This document shows positions 7,188 through 13,781 of a DNA stretch of 23,222 bases, piece after piece. The notes beneath the pieces are model-generated. The model was given only the letters and a program-made list of their open reading frames with translations, made no database searches and was not told the DNA's origin. The DNA lies in NCBI GenBank assembly GCA_031279305.1, contig JAITIS010000055.1, forward strand, positions 1 through 23,222, written 5' to 3'. Numbering within the stretch: position 1 is the first letter of the stretch; each line of letters starts with the position of its first letter. This stretch comes from Candidatus Margulisiibacteriota bacterium. Its GTDB lineage: Bacteria; Margulisbacteria; Termititenacia; Termititenacales; Termititenacaceae. The position numbers were made by a program, and so were the translations under genes.

Positions 7188-7208
7188 AAGTTAATTTTAA
7201 CGCATAAG
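7170..7208. promoter_or_regulatory. Divergent control region between rimI and the phosphatase gene
   Basis: On the plus strand, TGTTATACT (7170-7178) is an extended -10 for the gene at 7217 and lies within the 5' end of rimI. On the minus strand, TAAAAT (7194-7199) lies 6 nt before the rimI ATG. The 9-mer ACGCATAAG occurs twice, at 7182-7190 and 7200-7208, with 18-bp periodicity. One copy covers the rimI start codon, the other the upstream edge of the plus-strand ribosome-binding site. The repeat could be a tandem operator. Confidence 0.45.
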
Positions 7209-7216
7209 GGGGATTT

Positions 7217-8158
7217 TTGCGCGCCGGAAAAATTATCGCTGCCAGTCTGCTTTTAACTCTGGCCGTCTGCGCGCTCGCTTTTTTTTCGCGGGCGATCTCG
7301 GATTTTATTTATTATAATCACACCGTCATTCTCTCTGTCGCGGTGGTGGTGCTTTGCGTCGCGCTGCTGGCGCAGTACAAACATACAGCTGTGCTGCGCG
7401 AAAACGCCAGGTTATACCGCGAATTGCAAGTCCGGCAGGCGCATATCGACCGGGATATGTCTATGGCGCGCAATGTGCAGCAGGGATTGCTCAAACAGAA
7501 AATACCGCGGCTCAAAGGCTGCAAGATCTGCGCGGCCTGCCGTCCGGCGGAGAAAATCGGCGGGGATTTTTACGGCGTCCAGCTGAAAAACAGCCGCGCG
7601 CATTTTTTTCTCGGCGATGTGGCCGGCCACGGTATTTCCTCGGCTCTGGTGATGGCGCTGACCAGAGGCCTGCTGCAGGAGCTGATCAATCAGCTGGATG
7701 ACCCGGCGCGGATACTGGCAGCGCTCAATAATTCGCTTAATGATTATATTCACGACACGCCCAGTTTTGTGGCTTTGTTCTACGGCTGTTATGACCCGCG
7801 CGCGCGAAAGCTGACCTATATTACCGCGGGACAAAATCCGGCTTTGCTGTTTTGCGGCGGCGTTCTGGCGGATAGGCTGCAGACCGGCGGCAGTATTCTG
7901 GGTATGTTTGCCGGTCAAAAATTTCCGGCTAAAAATCTTAAACTGCAAAAAGGTGACAGGCTCATTTGTTACACTGATGGCTTTACAGAAGCGCGCGCCG
8001 CTTCCGGCGCAGAACTGGGCGAGGATTTTATTATTGACGCTTTGCAGAAAATAATTGATAAGCCGCTGGATAAAATAAAAACCGGACTTTACGCCTCGCT
8101 GGACCGGGCGGCCAAAACTATTAATGATGACCTGTCGCTTTTGTGTTTTGAAGCATAA
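7217..8158 (+). CDS. Membrane-anchored PP2C/SpoIIE-type Ser/Thr phosphatase (RsbU-like)
   Basis: Two N-terminal membrane helices (about 6-24 and 36-54) are followed by a charged, coiled-coil-like linker (55-95) and a SpoIIE/PP2C phosphatase domain (about 105-313). Metal-binding motifs are intact: GGDFYG (Asp117), GDVAGHGISSAL (Asp134), YTDGFTEAR (Asp254) and NDDLSLL near the end. Such enzymes usually dephosphorylate an anti-sigma-factor antagonist in partner-switching pathways. No STAS or HATPase partner is in the window, and no sensor domain lies beyond the two helices. The start is TTG 7217, with AAGGGGGA (7206-7213) just upstream. The next ATG, near residue 81, would delete the membrane segment. 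Confidence 0.88.
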   Translation: MRAGKIIAASLLLTLAVCALAFFSRAISDFIYYNHTVILSVAVVVLCVALLAQYKHTAVLRENARLYRELQVRQAHIDRDMSMARNVQQGLLKQKIPRLKGCKICAACRPAEKIGGDFYGVQLKNSRAHFFLGDVAGHGISSALVMALTRGLLQELINQLDDPARILAALNNSLNDYIHDTPSFVALFYGCYDPRARKLTYITAGQNPALLFCGGVLADRLQTGGSILGMFAGQKFPAKNLKLQKGDRLICYTDGFTEARAASGAELGEDFIIDALQKIIDKPLDKIKTGLYASLDRAAKTINDDLSLLCFEA

Positions 8159-8381
8159 AATTTAAGGTATATTTTTCCCAAAAACTGGGCATAGTTTTGG
8201 CGTAAGGAATAAGTCCGGGGAGATATTTATGCAAATACGAAATACGAAATACGAAATACGAAATACGAAATACGAAATACGAAATACGAAATACATATCC
8301 TTTACCAGCAGGTAATTTCTTAAATTTTCCAAATATTTTTATTCAATCATTTCCCAAACAATTATGTGGCGGGGGTGAATA
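8159..8381. other. Intergenic region with weak hairpins and heptamer repeat
   Basis: About 220 bp without a gene. CCAAAAACT (8178-8186) and AGTTTTGG (8193-8200) form a stem with one bulged A just after the phosphatase gene; no T-tract follows, so termination there is uncertain. The heptamer array is at 8239-8294. TTACC-AGCA-GGTAA (8302-8315) is a small hairpin between the repeats and the next gene. No convincing -35/-10 pair was found. Confidence 0.4.
8233..8294. repeat. Tandem heptanucleotide repeat, 8 perfect GAAATAC copies
   Basis: Eight uninterrupted copies of GAAATAC fill 8239-8294, preceded by a partial copy (AAATAC, 8233-8238). The array lies 80 bp after the phosphatase gene and 87 bp before a 46-aa ORF. 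Perfect short tandem arrays like this change copy number by replication slippage. It is noncoding, so any effect would be on spacing or transcription, not frame. Confidence 0.95.
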
Positions 8382-8522
8382 ATGAATAATAAAAAAGAGG
8401 TCATTGACCTCGGCGCGATAACTATTGACCGCAAAGACCCGCGGACAAGGCAGCTGCTTATCAAGTATCTGACGGCGGTTGAGAATGGTGATTTGACTTA
8501 CAATCCGTTTAAGAAAAAATAA
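8382..8522 (+). CDS. Small hypothetical protein, 46 aa
   Basis: An ATG at 8382 follows a G-rich ribosome-binding site (GGGGGTGA, 8371-8378) and opens a 46-residue frame ending at TAA 8520-8522. The product begins MNNKKEVIDLGAITID and ends LTYNPFKKK. It is charged and has no signal peptide or membrane helix. The middle, RQLLIKYLTAVENGD, could be an amphipathic helix. It precedes the 279-aa orphan gene by 22 bp and is probably co-transcribed with it. No family is recognised. Support comes from the ribosome-binding site, the tight spacing and a protein-like composition. Confidence 0.6.
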   Translation: MNNKKEVIDLGAITIDRKDPRTRQLLIKYLTAVENGDLTYNPFKKK

Positions 8523-8544
8523 AAAATAAGAGAGGGGAATTTTT

Positions 8545-9384
8545 ATGAGTGAGATTGGCATACCAAATAATATTAGACAACAGTTGATAAAACAGATACG
8601 GGAGGATGACGCTAACAGCGCATCCTATAGTTTGAGCATTAACGGAAAAGTGGTTGACGGTCACAGCGTAGAGGATATAGTTGATAAAATCCTTGGACAT
8701 TTTTCAGCTGAAGGAATGCAAGATGAAGTGACAGTGACAGTGACAATGAAAGTGAAAATGAAAGCAAGTCTGCGCGCTAGCGAGCAGTCTGAATCAGCGT
8801 GTTATAAGATTGGTATTAAAGAGGAAGCTGAAAATATGTTGTCAGTAACAGAGGAGAATAGCAATATTAAGGTGTATAAAAATGATAGTAACTGGGAGTG
8901 CCCGCACTATGTTATCGTCTCATCGGATGAGAGCAGGCTGCCGTATATTTTAGGTAAAGAAGGAAGCAATGAACTTACTCCTGAAGAGCTAGACAAACTA
9001 GACAAGGTTGGACGTAAGCGTTCTGAATATACCCCTGATCCGGAAAGAATATCTATCGATATAACACCAATTAGTGAAATACCTGAAGGAATTAGCTTTC
9101 GTGGAATATTTGATTTGACCGGAACTCTTAGTAGAGCTGGAAAGAAATTTACCCTGACTCAAAAGTCGACAGGTAATATCATAGATGTTGAGAGTGATTG
9201 GAAAGATAAAGATAATACCAAATATAGAATAACTATAAATGGTGCTACGGTGATTAGAGATAACTCTCTTGAGGAAATTAAGAAACAATATCCAGAACTA
9301 GCTAATCTGATAGATAAAGCATATGATAACGCTCCCGAAGATGACCTTATACAAAGGACTATGGTTGAAATAGAAATCGAGTAA
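8545..9384 (+). CDS. Orphan protein with an internally duplicated beta-alpha-beta-like module, 279 aa
   Basis: No family is recognised. No signal peptide or membrane helix is seen; the protein is acidic and probably cytoplasmic. Two segments resemble each other: YSLSINGKVVDGHSVEDI (28-45) and YRITINGATVIRDNSLEEI (227-245). Both have the pattern Y-x-[LI]-[ST]-ING, then a turn, then S-[VL]-E-[DE]-I opening a helix. Each is followed after about 17-25 residues by an alternating strand: DEVTVTVTMKVKMK at 60-73 and RTMVEIEIE at 271-279. The middle holds NWECPHYVIVSS and a beta-rich part (184-222). GAGGGG (8532-8537) precedes ATG 8545. Base and codon use (AGA, ATA, AAT) are AT-richer than the flanking housekeeping genes, suggesting acquisition or fast evolution. 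Confidence 0.75.
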   Translation: MSEIGIPNNIRQQLIKQIREDDANSASYSLSINGKVVDGHSVEDIVDKILGHFSAEGMQDEVTVTVTMKVKMKASLRASEQSESACYKIGIKEEAENMLSVTEENSNIKVYKNDSNWECPHYVIVSSDESRLPYILGKEGSNELTPEELDKLDKVGRKRSEYTPDPERISIDITPISEIPEGISFRGIFDLTGTLSRAGKKFTLTQKSTGNIIDVESDWKDKDNTKYRITINGATVIRDNSLEEIKKQYPELANLIDKAYDNAPEDDLIQRTMVEIEIE

Positions 9385-9390
9385 TAAATA

Positions 9391-9414
9391 TTGTCTCCTT
9401 AAAACAAAAGACAA
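9391..9414 (+). terminator. Weak hairpin after the orphan gene
   Basis: TTGTCT (9391-9396) pairs with AGACAA (9409-9414) across a 12-nt A-rich loop, starting 6 nt after the stop codon of the 279-aa gene. A T-run (CCTTTTTG) appears about 12 nt later. It is a weak terminator candidate. Confidence 0.3.
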
Positions 9415-9436
9415 GATTTCCTGCCCTTTTTGTTGC

Positions 9437-9465
9437 TTGTCGATTTTTCACCGCACCGATATAAT
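9437..9465 (+). promoter_or_regulatory. Sigma-70-type promoter of rpmF and the fab operon
   Basis: TTGTCG (9437-9442), a 17-bp spacer and a perfect TATAAT (9460-9465) lie 34 bp upstream of the rpmF ATG. It is the only good promoter before rpmF-plsX-fabH-fabD-fabG, so it probably drives that whole unit. No FapR-like palindrome was recognised around it. Confidence 0.75.
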
Positions 9466-9499
9466 TAGCCGCTATTTAATAATGTAAGGAGTTAAAAAT

Positions 9500-9730
9500 A
9501 TGCCGGTACCTAAAAAACGCCGCACGCATTCCCGCACGCGGACCAATCACGCTTATAATTTCCGGGCGCAGGTTAAAGCCGCCGGTGTCTGCAAAAACTG
9601 CGGCGCGCCTGTCCTGCCGCACGTGATCTGCCCGGTCTGCGGTTATTACAAGGGGCGCAAAGTTAAAAAAACTAAGCTCGAAAAACGTAACGCCCGCCAA
9701 GCGCGCAAAGCTGAAGAAAATAAAAAATAA
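9500..9730 (+). CDS. rpmF: 50S ribosomal protein bL32
   Basis: A 76-residue large-subunit protein beginning MPVPKKRRTHSRTRTNHA. The zinc ribbon is intact: CKNC and CPVC separated by GAPVLPHVI, so this is the C+ form. The lysine-rich C-terminus (KKTKLEKRNARQARKAEENKK in outline) is longer than usual. AAGGAG (9486-9491) is well placed. It heads the fatty-acid synthesis cluster, a common arrangement (rpmF-plsX-fabH). The DUF177/YceD gene that often precedes rpmF is absent. Confidence 0.95.
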   Translation: MPVPKKRRTHSRTRTNHAYNFRAQVKAAGVCKNCGAPVLPHVICPVCGYYKGRKVKKTKLEKRNARQARKAEENKK

Positions 9731-9751
9731 GTTTTGCAAAGGGGCGGTCAA

Positions 9752-10759
9752 ATGAGAATTGTGCTGGATGCTATGGGCGGTGATTATGCGCCGGTGGAAG
9801 TGGTCAAAGGCGCGGTGGAAGCCGCCAAAGACGAAAGCCTCACGATAATTCTGGTTGGCGATCAGGCCAGAGTGGGGCTGGAGCTGAAAAAATATCCTAA
9901 AAAACATAACATCGAGACTGTGCACGCCAGCGAGGACATTGCGATGTCCGAGCATCCGGTCGAAGCGGTGCGTGTCAAAAAAGACGCCTCGATCAATGTC
10001 TGTATGCGCCTCGTCAAAGAAGGCAAAGCGGACGCGGTGGTTTCCGCCGGCAATACCGGCGCGGTGATGGCGGCGGCGCTGTTCGGTCTGGGACGCGTCA
10101 AAGGCATCGAGCGCCCGGCGATCTGCAGCGCTTTTCCGGCGGTCAAAGGCCACGTGGTGGTGTTAGACATTGGCGCCAATTCTGACTGCCGTCCCGCCCA
10201 TCTGGTGCAGTTTGCCTATATGGGCAAGGCTTACATCGAAAAAGTCATCGGCGTGGCCAATCCGCGGATTGCTCTGCTTAATATCGGCGAGGAAAACGAA
10301 AAAGGCAATGAGCTAACCACTGCCGCGAACAAATTGCTGCGCGGCGAGGTGATTAACGGCTTAAATTTTATCGGCAATATCGAGGGCAAGGATATTTTAG
10401 AAAATGAGGCTGATGTGGTGGTCTGCGACGGTTTTGTCGGCAATGTGGTGCTGAAATTTGCCGAAGGGCTGGTTTTTTCGATGGCCAAACTTTTCAGGCA
10501 GCAATTCCTGCAGTGGTGGCCCTCGCTAATCGGCCTTTTTTTGCAGCTGCCGGCTCTGCGCAGCGTGAAAGCCAAAATTGATTACACGGAATACGGAGGC
10601 GCGCCGCTTTTGGGCGTGAACGGCGTGGTCATCATCACCCACGGCCGGGCAAAATCCAAAACAATAAAAAACTCTATCAGGGCCGCGGCTGTCGCGGTCA
10701 GGCAAAATCTGATTGATGCCATAGCGCGGATCAAAAAAGTGGAGCTTCCCGTTGCTTAA
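9752..10759 (+). CDS. plsX: Phosphate acyltransferase PlsX
   Basis: Converts acyl-ACP and phosphate to acyl-phosphate, the first committed donor for phospholipid synthesis through PlsY. The 335 residues start MRIVLDAMGGDYAPVEVVKG, the family hallmark. Further features are SAGNTGAVMAAALFGLGRVKGIERPA, VLDIGANSDCRPAHLVQFA, LLNIGEENEKGNELT, DVVVCDGFVGNVVLKFAEG and YGGAPLLGVNGVVIITHG. ATG 9752 is preferred over TTG 9734 because homology begins there and AAGGGG (9739-9744) is well spaced. Its last 8 nt overlap the TTG start of fabH. Confidence 0.96.
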   Translation: MRIVLDAMGGDYAPVEVVKGAVEAAKDESLTIILVGDQARVGLELKKYPKKHNIETVHASEDIAMSEHPVEAVRVKKDASINVCMRLVKEGKADAVVSAGNTGAVMAAALFGLGRVKGIERPAICSAFPAVKGHVVVLDIGANSDCRPAHLVQFAYMGKAYIEKVIGVANPRIALLNIGEENEKGNELTTAANKLLRGEVINGLNFIGNIEGKDILENEADVVVCDGFVGNVVLKFAEGLVFSMAKLFRQQFLQWWPSLIGLFLQLPALRSVKAKIDYTEYGGAPLLGVNGVVIITHGRAKSKTIKNSIRAAAVAVRQNLIDAIARIKKVELPVA

Positions 10760-11753
10760 ACGACAATTCCGGGCGGGTGTCGCCGGTATAGGCTCCGCTG
10801 TGCCAGATAGAGTGATGACCAACGACGATTGGGCAAAGCTGGTCGATACTTCCGACGAATGGATCCGCGCGCGCACCGGCATAGCGGAAAGACGCCTCTG
10901 CGATGACAGCACCGCGGCTTCCGATTTGGCCTATGCCGCCGCGCAAAAAGCCCTGAAGCAATCCGGTGTTGCTCCGGCGGAAATCGAATTGATCATAGTG
11001 GCGACGACGACTCCGGATTATCCGGTGTTTCCTTCCACCGCCGCGCTTTTGCAGGAAAAATTGGGCTGCGCGCGGGCCGGCGGTTTTGACCTCTCCGCCG
11101 CCTGTTCTGGTTTTGGCTACGCTTTTTACACAGCGGCGCAGTTTATCGAAAACGGCGAGTGCCAAAAAGTGCTGCTAATCTGTGCGGACACCCTCAGTAA
11201 AAATATGGATTATACAGACCGCAATGTCTGCGTGCTGTTCGGCGACGGCGCGGGGGCTATGGTGCTCGCGCGAGCCGCCGGCGCTGGCGGTCATCTGGCT
11301 TCTGTGCTGGGACTGCGCGGCTCCGGCGCGGCGGACTTGATTGTGAAAACCGGCGGCTCGCGCGAGCCTTTGACTGCCGGTAATATTCAGAGCCGGGATA
11401 AATACATTTATATGAACGGCAAGAGCGTCTTTAAGTTTGCCGTGCAGATTATGGGCGAGGCGACCGAGCAAGTTTTGAAAAAAGCCGGACTAAAACCGGA
11501 GGATATAGATCTTTTTGTGCCGCATCAGGCCAACACGCGCATTATTGACGCGGCGATGAAGCGGCTGTCCCTGCCGCCGGAAAAAGTTGTGGTCAATATT
11601 CAGAAATACGGCAATACTTCCAGCGCTTCCATACCGCTGGCGCTGGACGAGGCCTGTCAGGACGGCCGCTTGCAAAAAGGTATGCTGGTGGCGGCCTGCG
11701 GTTTCGGCGCGGGTTTGAGCTGGGCGGCGAACTTGTTTCGCTGGGGATTATGA
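10752..11753 (+). CDS. fabH: Beta-ketoacyl-ACP synthase III
   Basis: Initiates type II fatty-acid synthesis by condensing acyl-CoA with malonyl-ACP. The 333-residue thiolase-fold enzyme has the catalytic triad: Cys118 in SAACSGFGYAF, His258 in VPHQANTRII and Asn288 in KYGNTSSASIP. SDEWIRARTGIAERR near the N-terminus is also typical. The start is TTG 10752, inside the end of plsX, with GGAG (10741-10744) 7 nt upstream. No usable ATG or GTG occurs before the conserved region. It overlaps fabD by an ATGA junction, implying coupled translation. Confidence 0.96.
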   Translation: MLKRQFRAGVAGIGSAVPDRVMTNDDWAKLVDTSDEWIRARTGIAERRLCDDSTAASDLAYAAAQKALKQSGVAPAEIELIIVATTTPDYPVFPSTAALLQEKLGCARAGGFDLSAACSGFGYAFYTAAQFIENGECQKVLLICADTLSKNMDYTDRNVCVLFGDGAGAMVLARAAGAGGHLASVLGLRGSGAADLIVKTGGSREPLTAGNIQSRDKYIYMNGKSVFKFAVQIMGEATEQVLKKAGLKPEDIDLFVPHQANTRIIDAAMKRLSLPPEKVVVNIQKYGNTSSASIPLALDEACQDGRLQKGMLVAACGFGAGLSWAANLFRWGL

Positions 11754-12595
11754 CCGCGTTTATTTTTCCCGGTCAAGGCTCGCAGTCGCCGGGTATGGGC
11801 AAAGATCTGTATGACGGCGTTCCGGCGGCCAAAGAGGTTTTTCAGCAGGCCGATCAGGCGCTGGATTTTAGCCTGACGGATTTGATTTTTAACGGCACAG
11901 CCGGGGATTTACAAAAGACCGTCAATGCCCAGCCGGCCATTTTGACGGTTTCTATAGCGCTGCTGCGCGCCAAAAATATTTTGCCGGAGGCAGTCGCCGG
12001 TCATTCGCTGGGCGAGTATTCCGCGCTGGTGTGCGCGGGCGTTCTGGATTTTTCTGAAGCTGTCCGTCTGGTGCGCTTCCGCGGCGAATGTATGGAGCGC
12101 GCGGCTCCCGATGGCGGTATGGCCGCCGTGCTGGGTTTGGCTGACGAAATTATCGAGCAGATTTTGCGCGAATATGCTGGGCAGGTGGAAATAGCCAATT
12201 ACAACTGTCCGGGGCAGACGGTCATCTCCGGCGCGGACGCGGCGTTGAATACAGCCTGCGCGGAGCTGGCTGCCGCTGGAGCAAAACGCATTATTCCGCT
12301 GGCGGTCAGCGGCCCTTTTCATTCCAGCCTGATGCGTCCGGCCGCCGACGAATTTCAGGCAAGACTGGCCAAAACAGTTTTGCGGGATCCGCAAATACCG
12401 GTGGTGGCCAACGTTACGGCGGATTATGTCCGCGCTGCGGCTTTTATCAGAGAGCTTTTGTATCGTCAAGTATTTTCTGCGGTGCGCTGGACGCAGTCGA
12501 TGGCCAAAATGCTGTCCAGCGGTGTAAATAGTATCGAAGAAATCGGTCCGGGCAAAGCGCTGACCGGGCTGCTTAAGAAAATTCGGGGAGGATAA
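11750..12595 (+). CDS. fabD: Malonyl-CoA:ACP transacylase
   Basis: Loads malonate from malonyl-CoA onto acyl carrier protein. It starts MTAFIFPGQGSQSPGMGKDL. The nucleophile Ser86 is in AGHSLGEYSAL, Arg111 follows in VRFRGECMERA and His191 is in SGPFHSSLM. NYNCPGQTVISG and the ending EIGPGKALTGLLKKI are also family-typical. At 281 aa it is slightly shorter than E. coli FabD (309 aa) but covers all motifs. The ATG overlaps the fabH stop (ATGA), and fabG follows 4 nt later. Confidence 0.96.
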   Translation: MTAFIFPGQGSQSPGMGKDLYDGVPAAKEVFQQADQALDFSLTDLIFNGTAGDLQKTVNAQPAILTVSIALLRAKNILPEAVAGHSLGEYSALVCAGVLDFSEAVRLVRFRGECMERAAPDGGMAAVLGLADEIIEQILREYAGQVEIANYNCPGQTVISGADAALNTACAELAAAGAKRIIPLAVSGPFHSSLMRPAADEFQARLAKTVLRDPQIPVVANVTADYVRAAAFIRELLYRQVFSAVRWTQSMAKMLSSGVNSIEEIGPGKALTGLLKKIRGG

Positions 12596-12599
12596 TAAA

Positions 12600-13340
12600 A
12601 TGGGCGAGTTTGCGGACAAGGCGGTAATCATCACCGGCTCGGCGCGCGGCATAGGCCGGGAAATAGCCGCGGCGTTTATTCAAGAAGGCGCCCGGGTGGT
12701 TATTTCTGATGTGGACGCCGGAGCCTGCGCGGAAACAGCCGCGGCGCTGGGCGGGCAGGCGGAGGCTATTCCCGCTAATGTGACAGTCAAATCCGAAGTT
12801 GAAAATTTGGTTAAGCAGACCAAAGAAAAGCTGGGTTCTGTCGATGTGCTGGTCAATAACGCCGGAGTGACCCGCGACGCGCTGTTTATCCGGCTGAAAG
12901 AAGAGGATTGGGATTTGGTGCTTAATATCAATCTCAAGGGCACATTTCTGGCCTCGCAGGCCGCCGCCGGCGTAATGCTGAAACAGCGCTCCGGCAAAAT
13001 TGTAAATATCGCTTCGGTTTCCGGGCTTTTCGGCAATGCGGGGCAGGCTAATTACGCTTCATCCAAAGCCGGTGTCGTGGCTCTGACCAAAGTTATGGCC
13101 AGAGAATTAGCTCCGCGCAATATCAATGTCAACGCCATCGCGCCGGGTTTTATCGTCACCGCTATGACAGACAAGCTGAGCGCGGAGATAAAAGAAAATA
13201 TCAATAAGCAAATACCGTTTGGCCGGATGGGCGAGGTCAAAGATATTGCCGACGCTGTGCTTTTTCTGGCTTCCGAACGAGCATCCTATATTACCGGCCA
13301 GACTATCGCAGTTTGCGGCGGCTTGACAATGCAATCGTGA
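12600..13340 (+). CDS. fabG: 3-oxoacyl-ACP reductase
   Basis: NADPH-dependent short-chain dehydrogenase that reduces 3-ketoacyl-ACP. The 246 residues carry the cofactor loop TGSARGIGREIA (13-24), VLVNNAGVTRD (84-93) and Asn111 in LNINLKGTF. The catalytic Ser139, Tyr152 and Lys156 lie in NIASVSGLFG and QANYASSKAG. The ending YITGQTIAVCGGLTM is standard. GGGGAGG (12585-12591) is a strong ribosome-binding site overlapping the end of fabD. It is the last gene before the separate acpP promoter. Confidence 0.97.
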   Translation: MGEFADKAVIITGSARGIGREIAAAFIQEGARVVISDVDAGACAETAAALGGQAEAIPANVTVKSEVENLVKQTKEKLGSVDVLVNNAGVTRDALFIRLKEEDWDLVLNINLKGTFLASQAAAGVMLKQRSGKIVNIASVSGLFGNAGQANYASSKAGVVALTKVMARELAPRNINVNAIAPGFIVTAMTDKLSAEIKENINKQIPFGRMGEVKDIADAVLFLASERASYITGQTIAVCGGLTMQS

Positions 13341-13365
13341 TACTGCCGGTTGGTCCTTAAAGGCG

Positions 13366-13394
13366 TTGACATAATAAATAGGCTGTCTTTTAAT
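13366..13394 (+). promoter_or_regulatory. Near-consensus promoter of acpP
   Basis: A perfect TTGACA -35 (13366-13371), a 17-bp spacer and TTTAAT (13389-13394) sit 54 bp upstream of the acpP ATG, in the longest gap of the fab cluster. It should give acyl carrier protein extra transcription relative to the upstream fab genes. Confidence 0.8.
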
Positions 13395-13448
13395 TAGCGG
13401 GCTTGGCGGATAAGCAGATAAATTTAATAGAAGGAGGGGGTGAATTGA

Positions 13449-13697
13449 ATGGCAACAGAACAAGAAATTTTTGAAAAAGTAAAATCCGTAGTGGTGGAGC
13501 AGTTAAGCGTAAATCCCAGCGAGGTGACCAAAGAAGCGTCTTTCGTCGATGACCTAGGCGCGGACTCGCTGGACACGGTGGAGCTGGTGATGGCGCTGGA
13601 AGAGGCTTTTGACACCGAGATACCGGATGAGGATGCGGAAAAACTCTCTACCGTAGGCAACGCTGTTTCTTATATTTTGCAGCATTCCGGCCAATAG
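13449..13697 (+). CDS. acpP: Acyl carrier protein
   Basis: Carries growing acyl chains as thioesters on 4'-phosphopantetheine. The 82-residue acidic four-helix protein has Ser40 in the invariant DDLGADSLDTVELVMALEE, then FDTEIPDEDAEKLSTVGNAV. The ribosome-binding site AAGGAGG (13431-13437) belongs to a long purine run. It has its own promoter and is followed by a strong hairpin, both consistent with a separately abundant short transcript. Confidence 0.97.
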   Translation: MATEQEIFEKVKSVVVEQLSVNPSEVTKEASFVDDLGADSLDTVELVMALEEAFDTEIPDEDAEKLSTVGNAVSYILQHSGQ

Positions 13698-13722
13698 ATG
13701 CGGCCAAGAGCTTAAAAAAACC

Positions 13723-13758
13723 ATAAAGAGGGATAGCCTAAAGGCTACCCCTCTTTAT
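13723..13758. terminator. Strong hairpin between acpP and the enoyl reductase gene
   Basis: Arms 13723-13738 and 13743-13758 form a 16-bp stem with a single A-C mismatch and a TAAA loop. The plus-strand 3' arm ends CCCTCTTTAT, a modest U-rich tail. On the minus strand a run of seven T follows the stem. It lies 25 nt after the acpP stop and ends 23 nt before the next start codon. It probably acts as a partial terminator or attenuator and may also protect acpP mRNA. Confidence 0.7.
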
Positions 13759-13781
13759 CTAAACATTTGAGGAAGAGTTTA

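Noticed and set aside
8233..8294. Heptamer array as a CRISPR
   Set aside because: The units are 7 bp, identical and directly adjacent, with no spacers; it is a simple tandem repeat.
8725..8770. GTGACA-type microrepeat inside the 279-aa gene as a separate repeat element
   Set aside because: It is short and imperfect and encodes an alternating Val/Thr/Lys strand; it is explained by the protein sequence.
9476..10153. 225-aa open frame on the minus strand over rpmF/plsX
   Set aside because: It overlaps two secure genes and is rich in His/Arg/Phe, as expected from reversed codons; no ribosome-binding site.
11909..12652. 247-aa open frame on the minus strand over fabD
   Set aside because: fabD is complete with all catalytic residues; the antisense frame has no recognisable domain.
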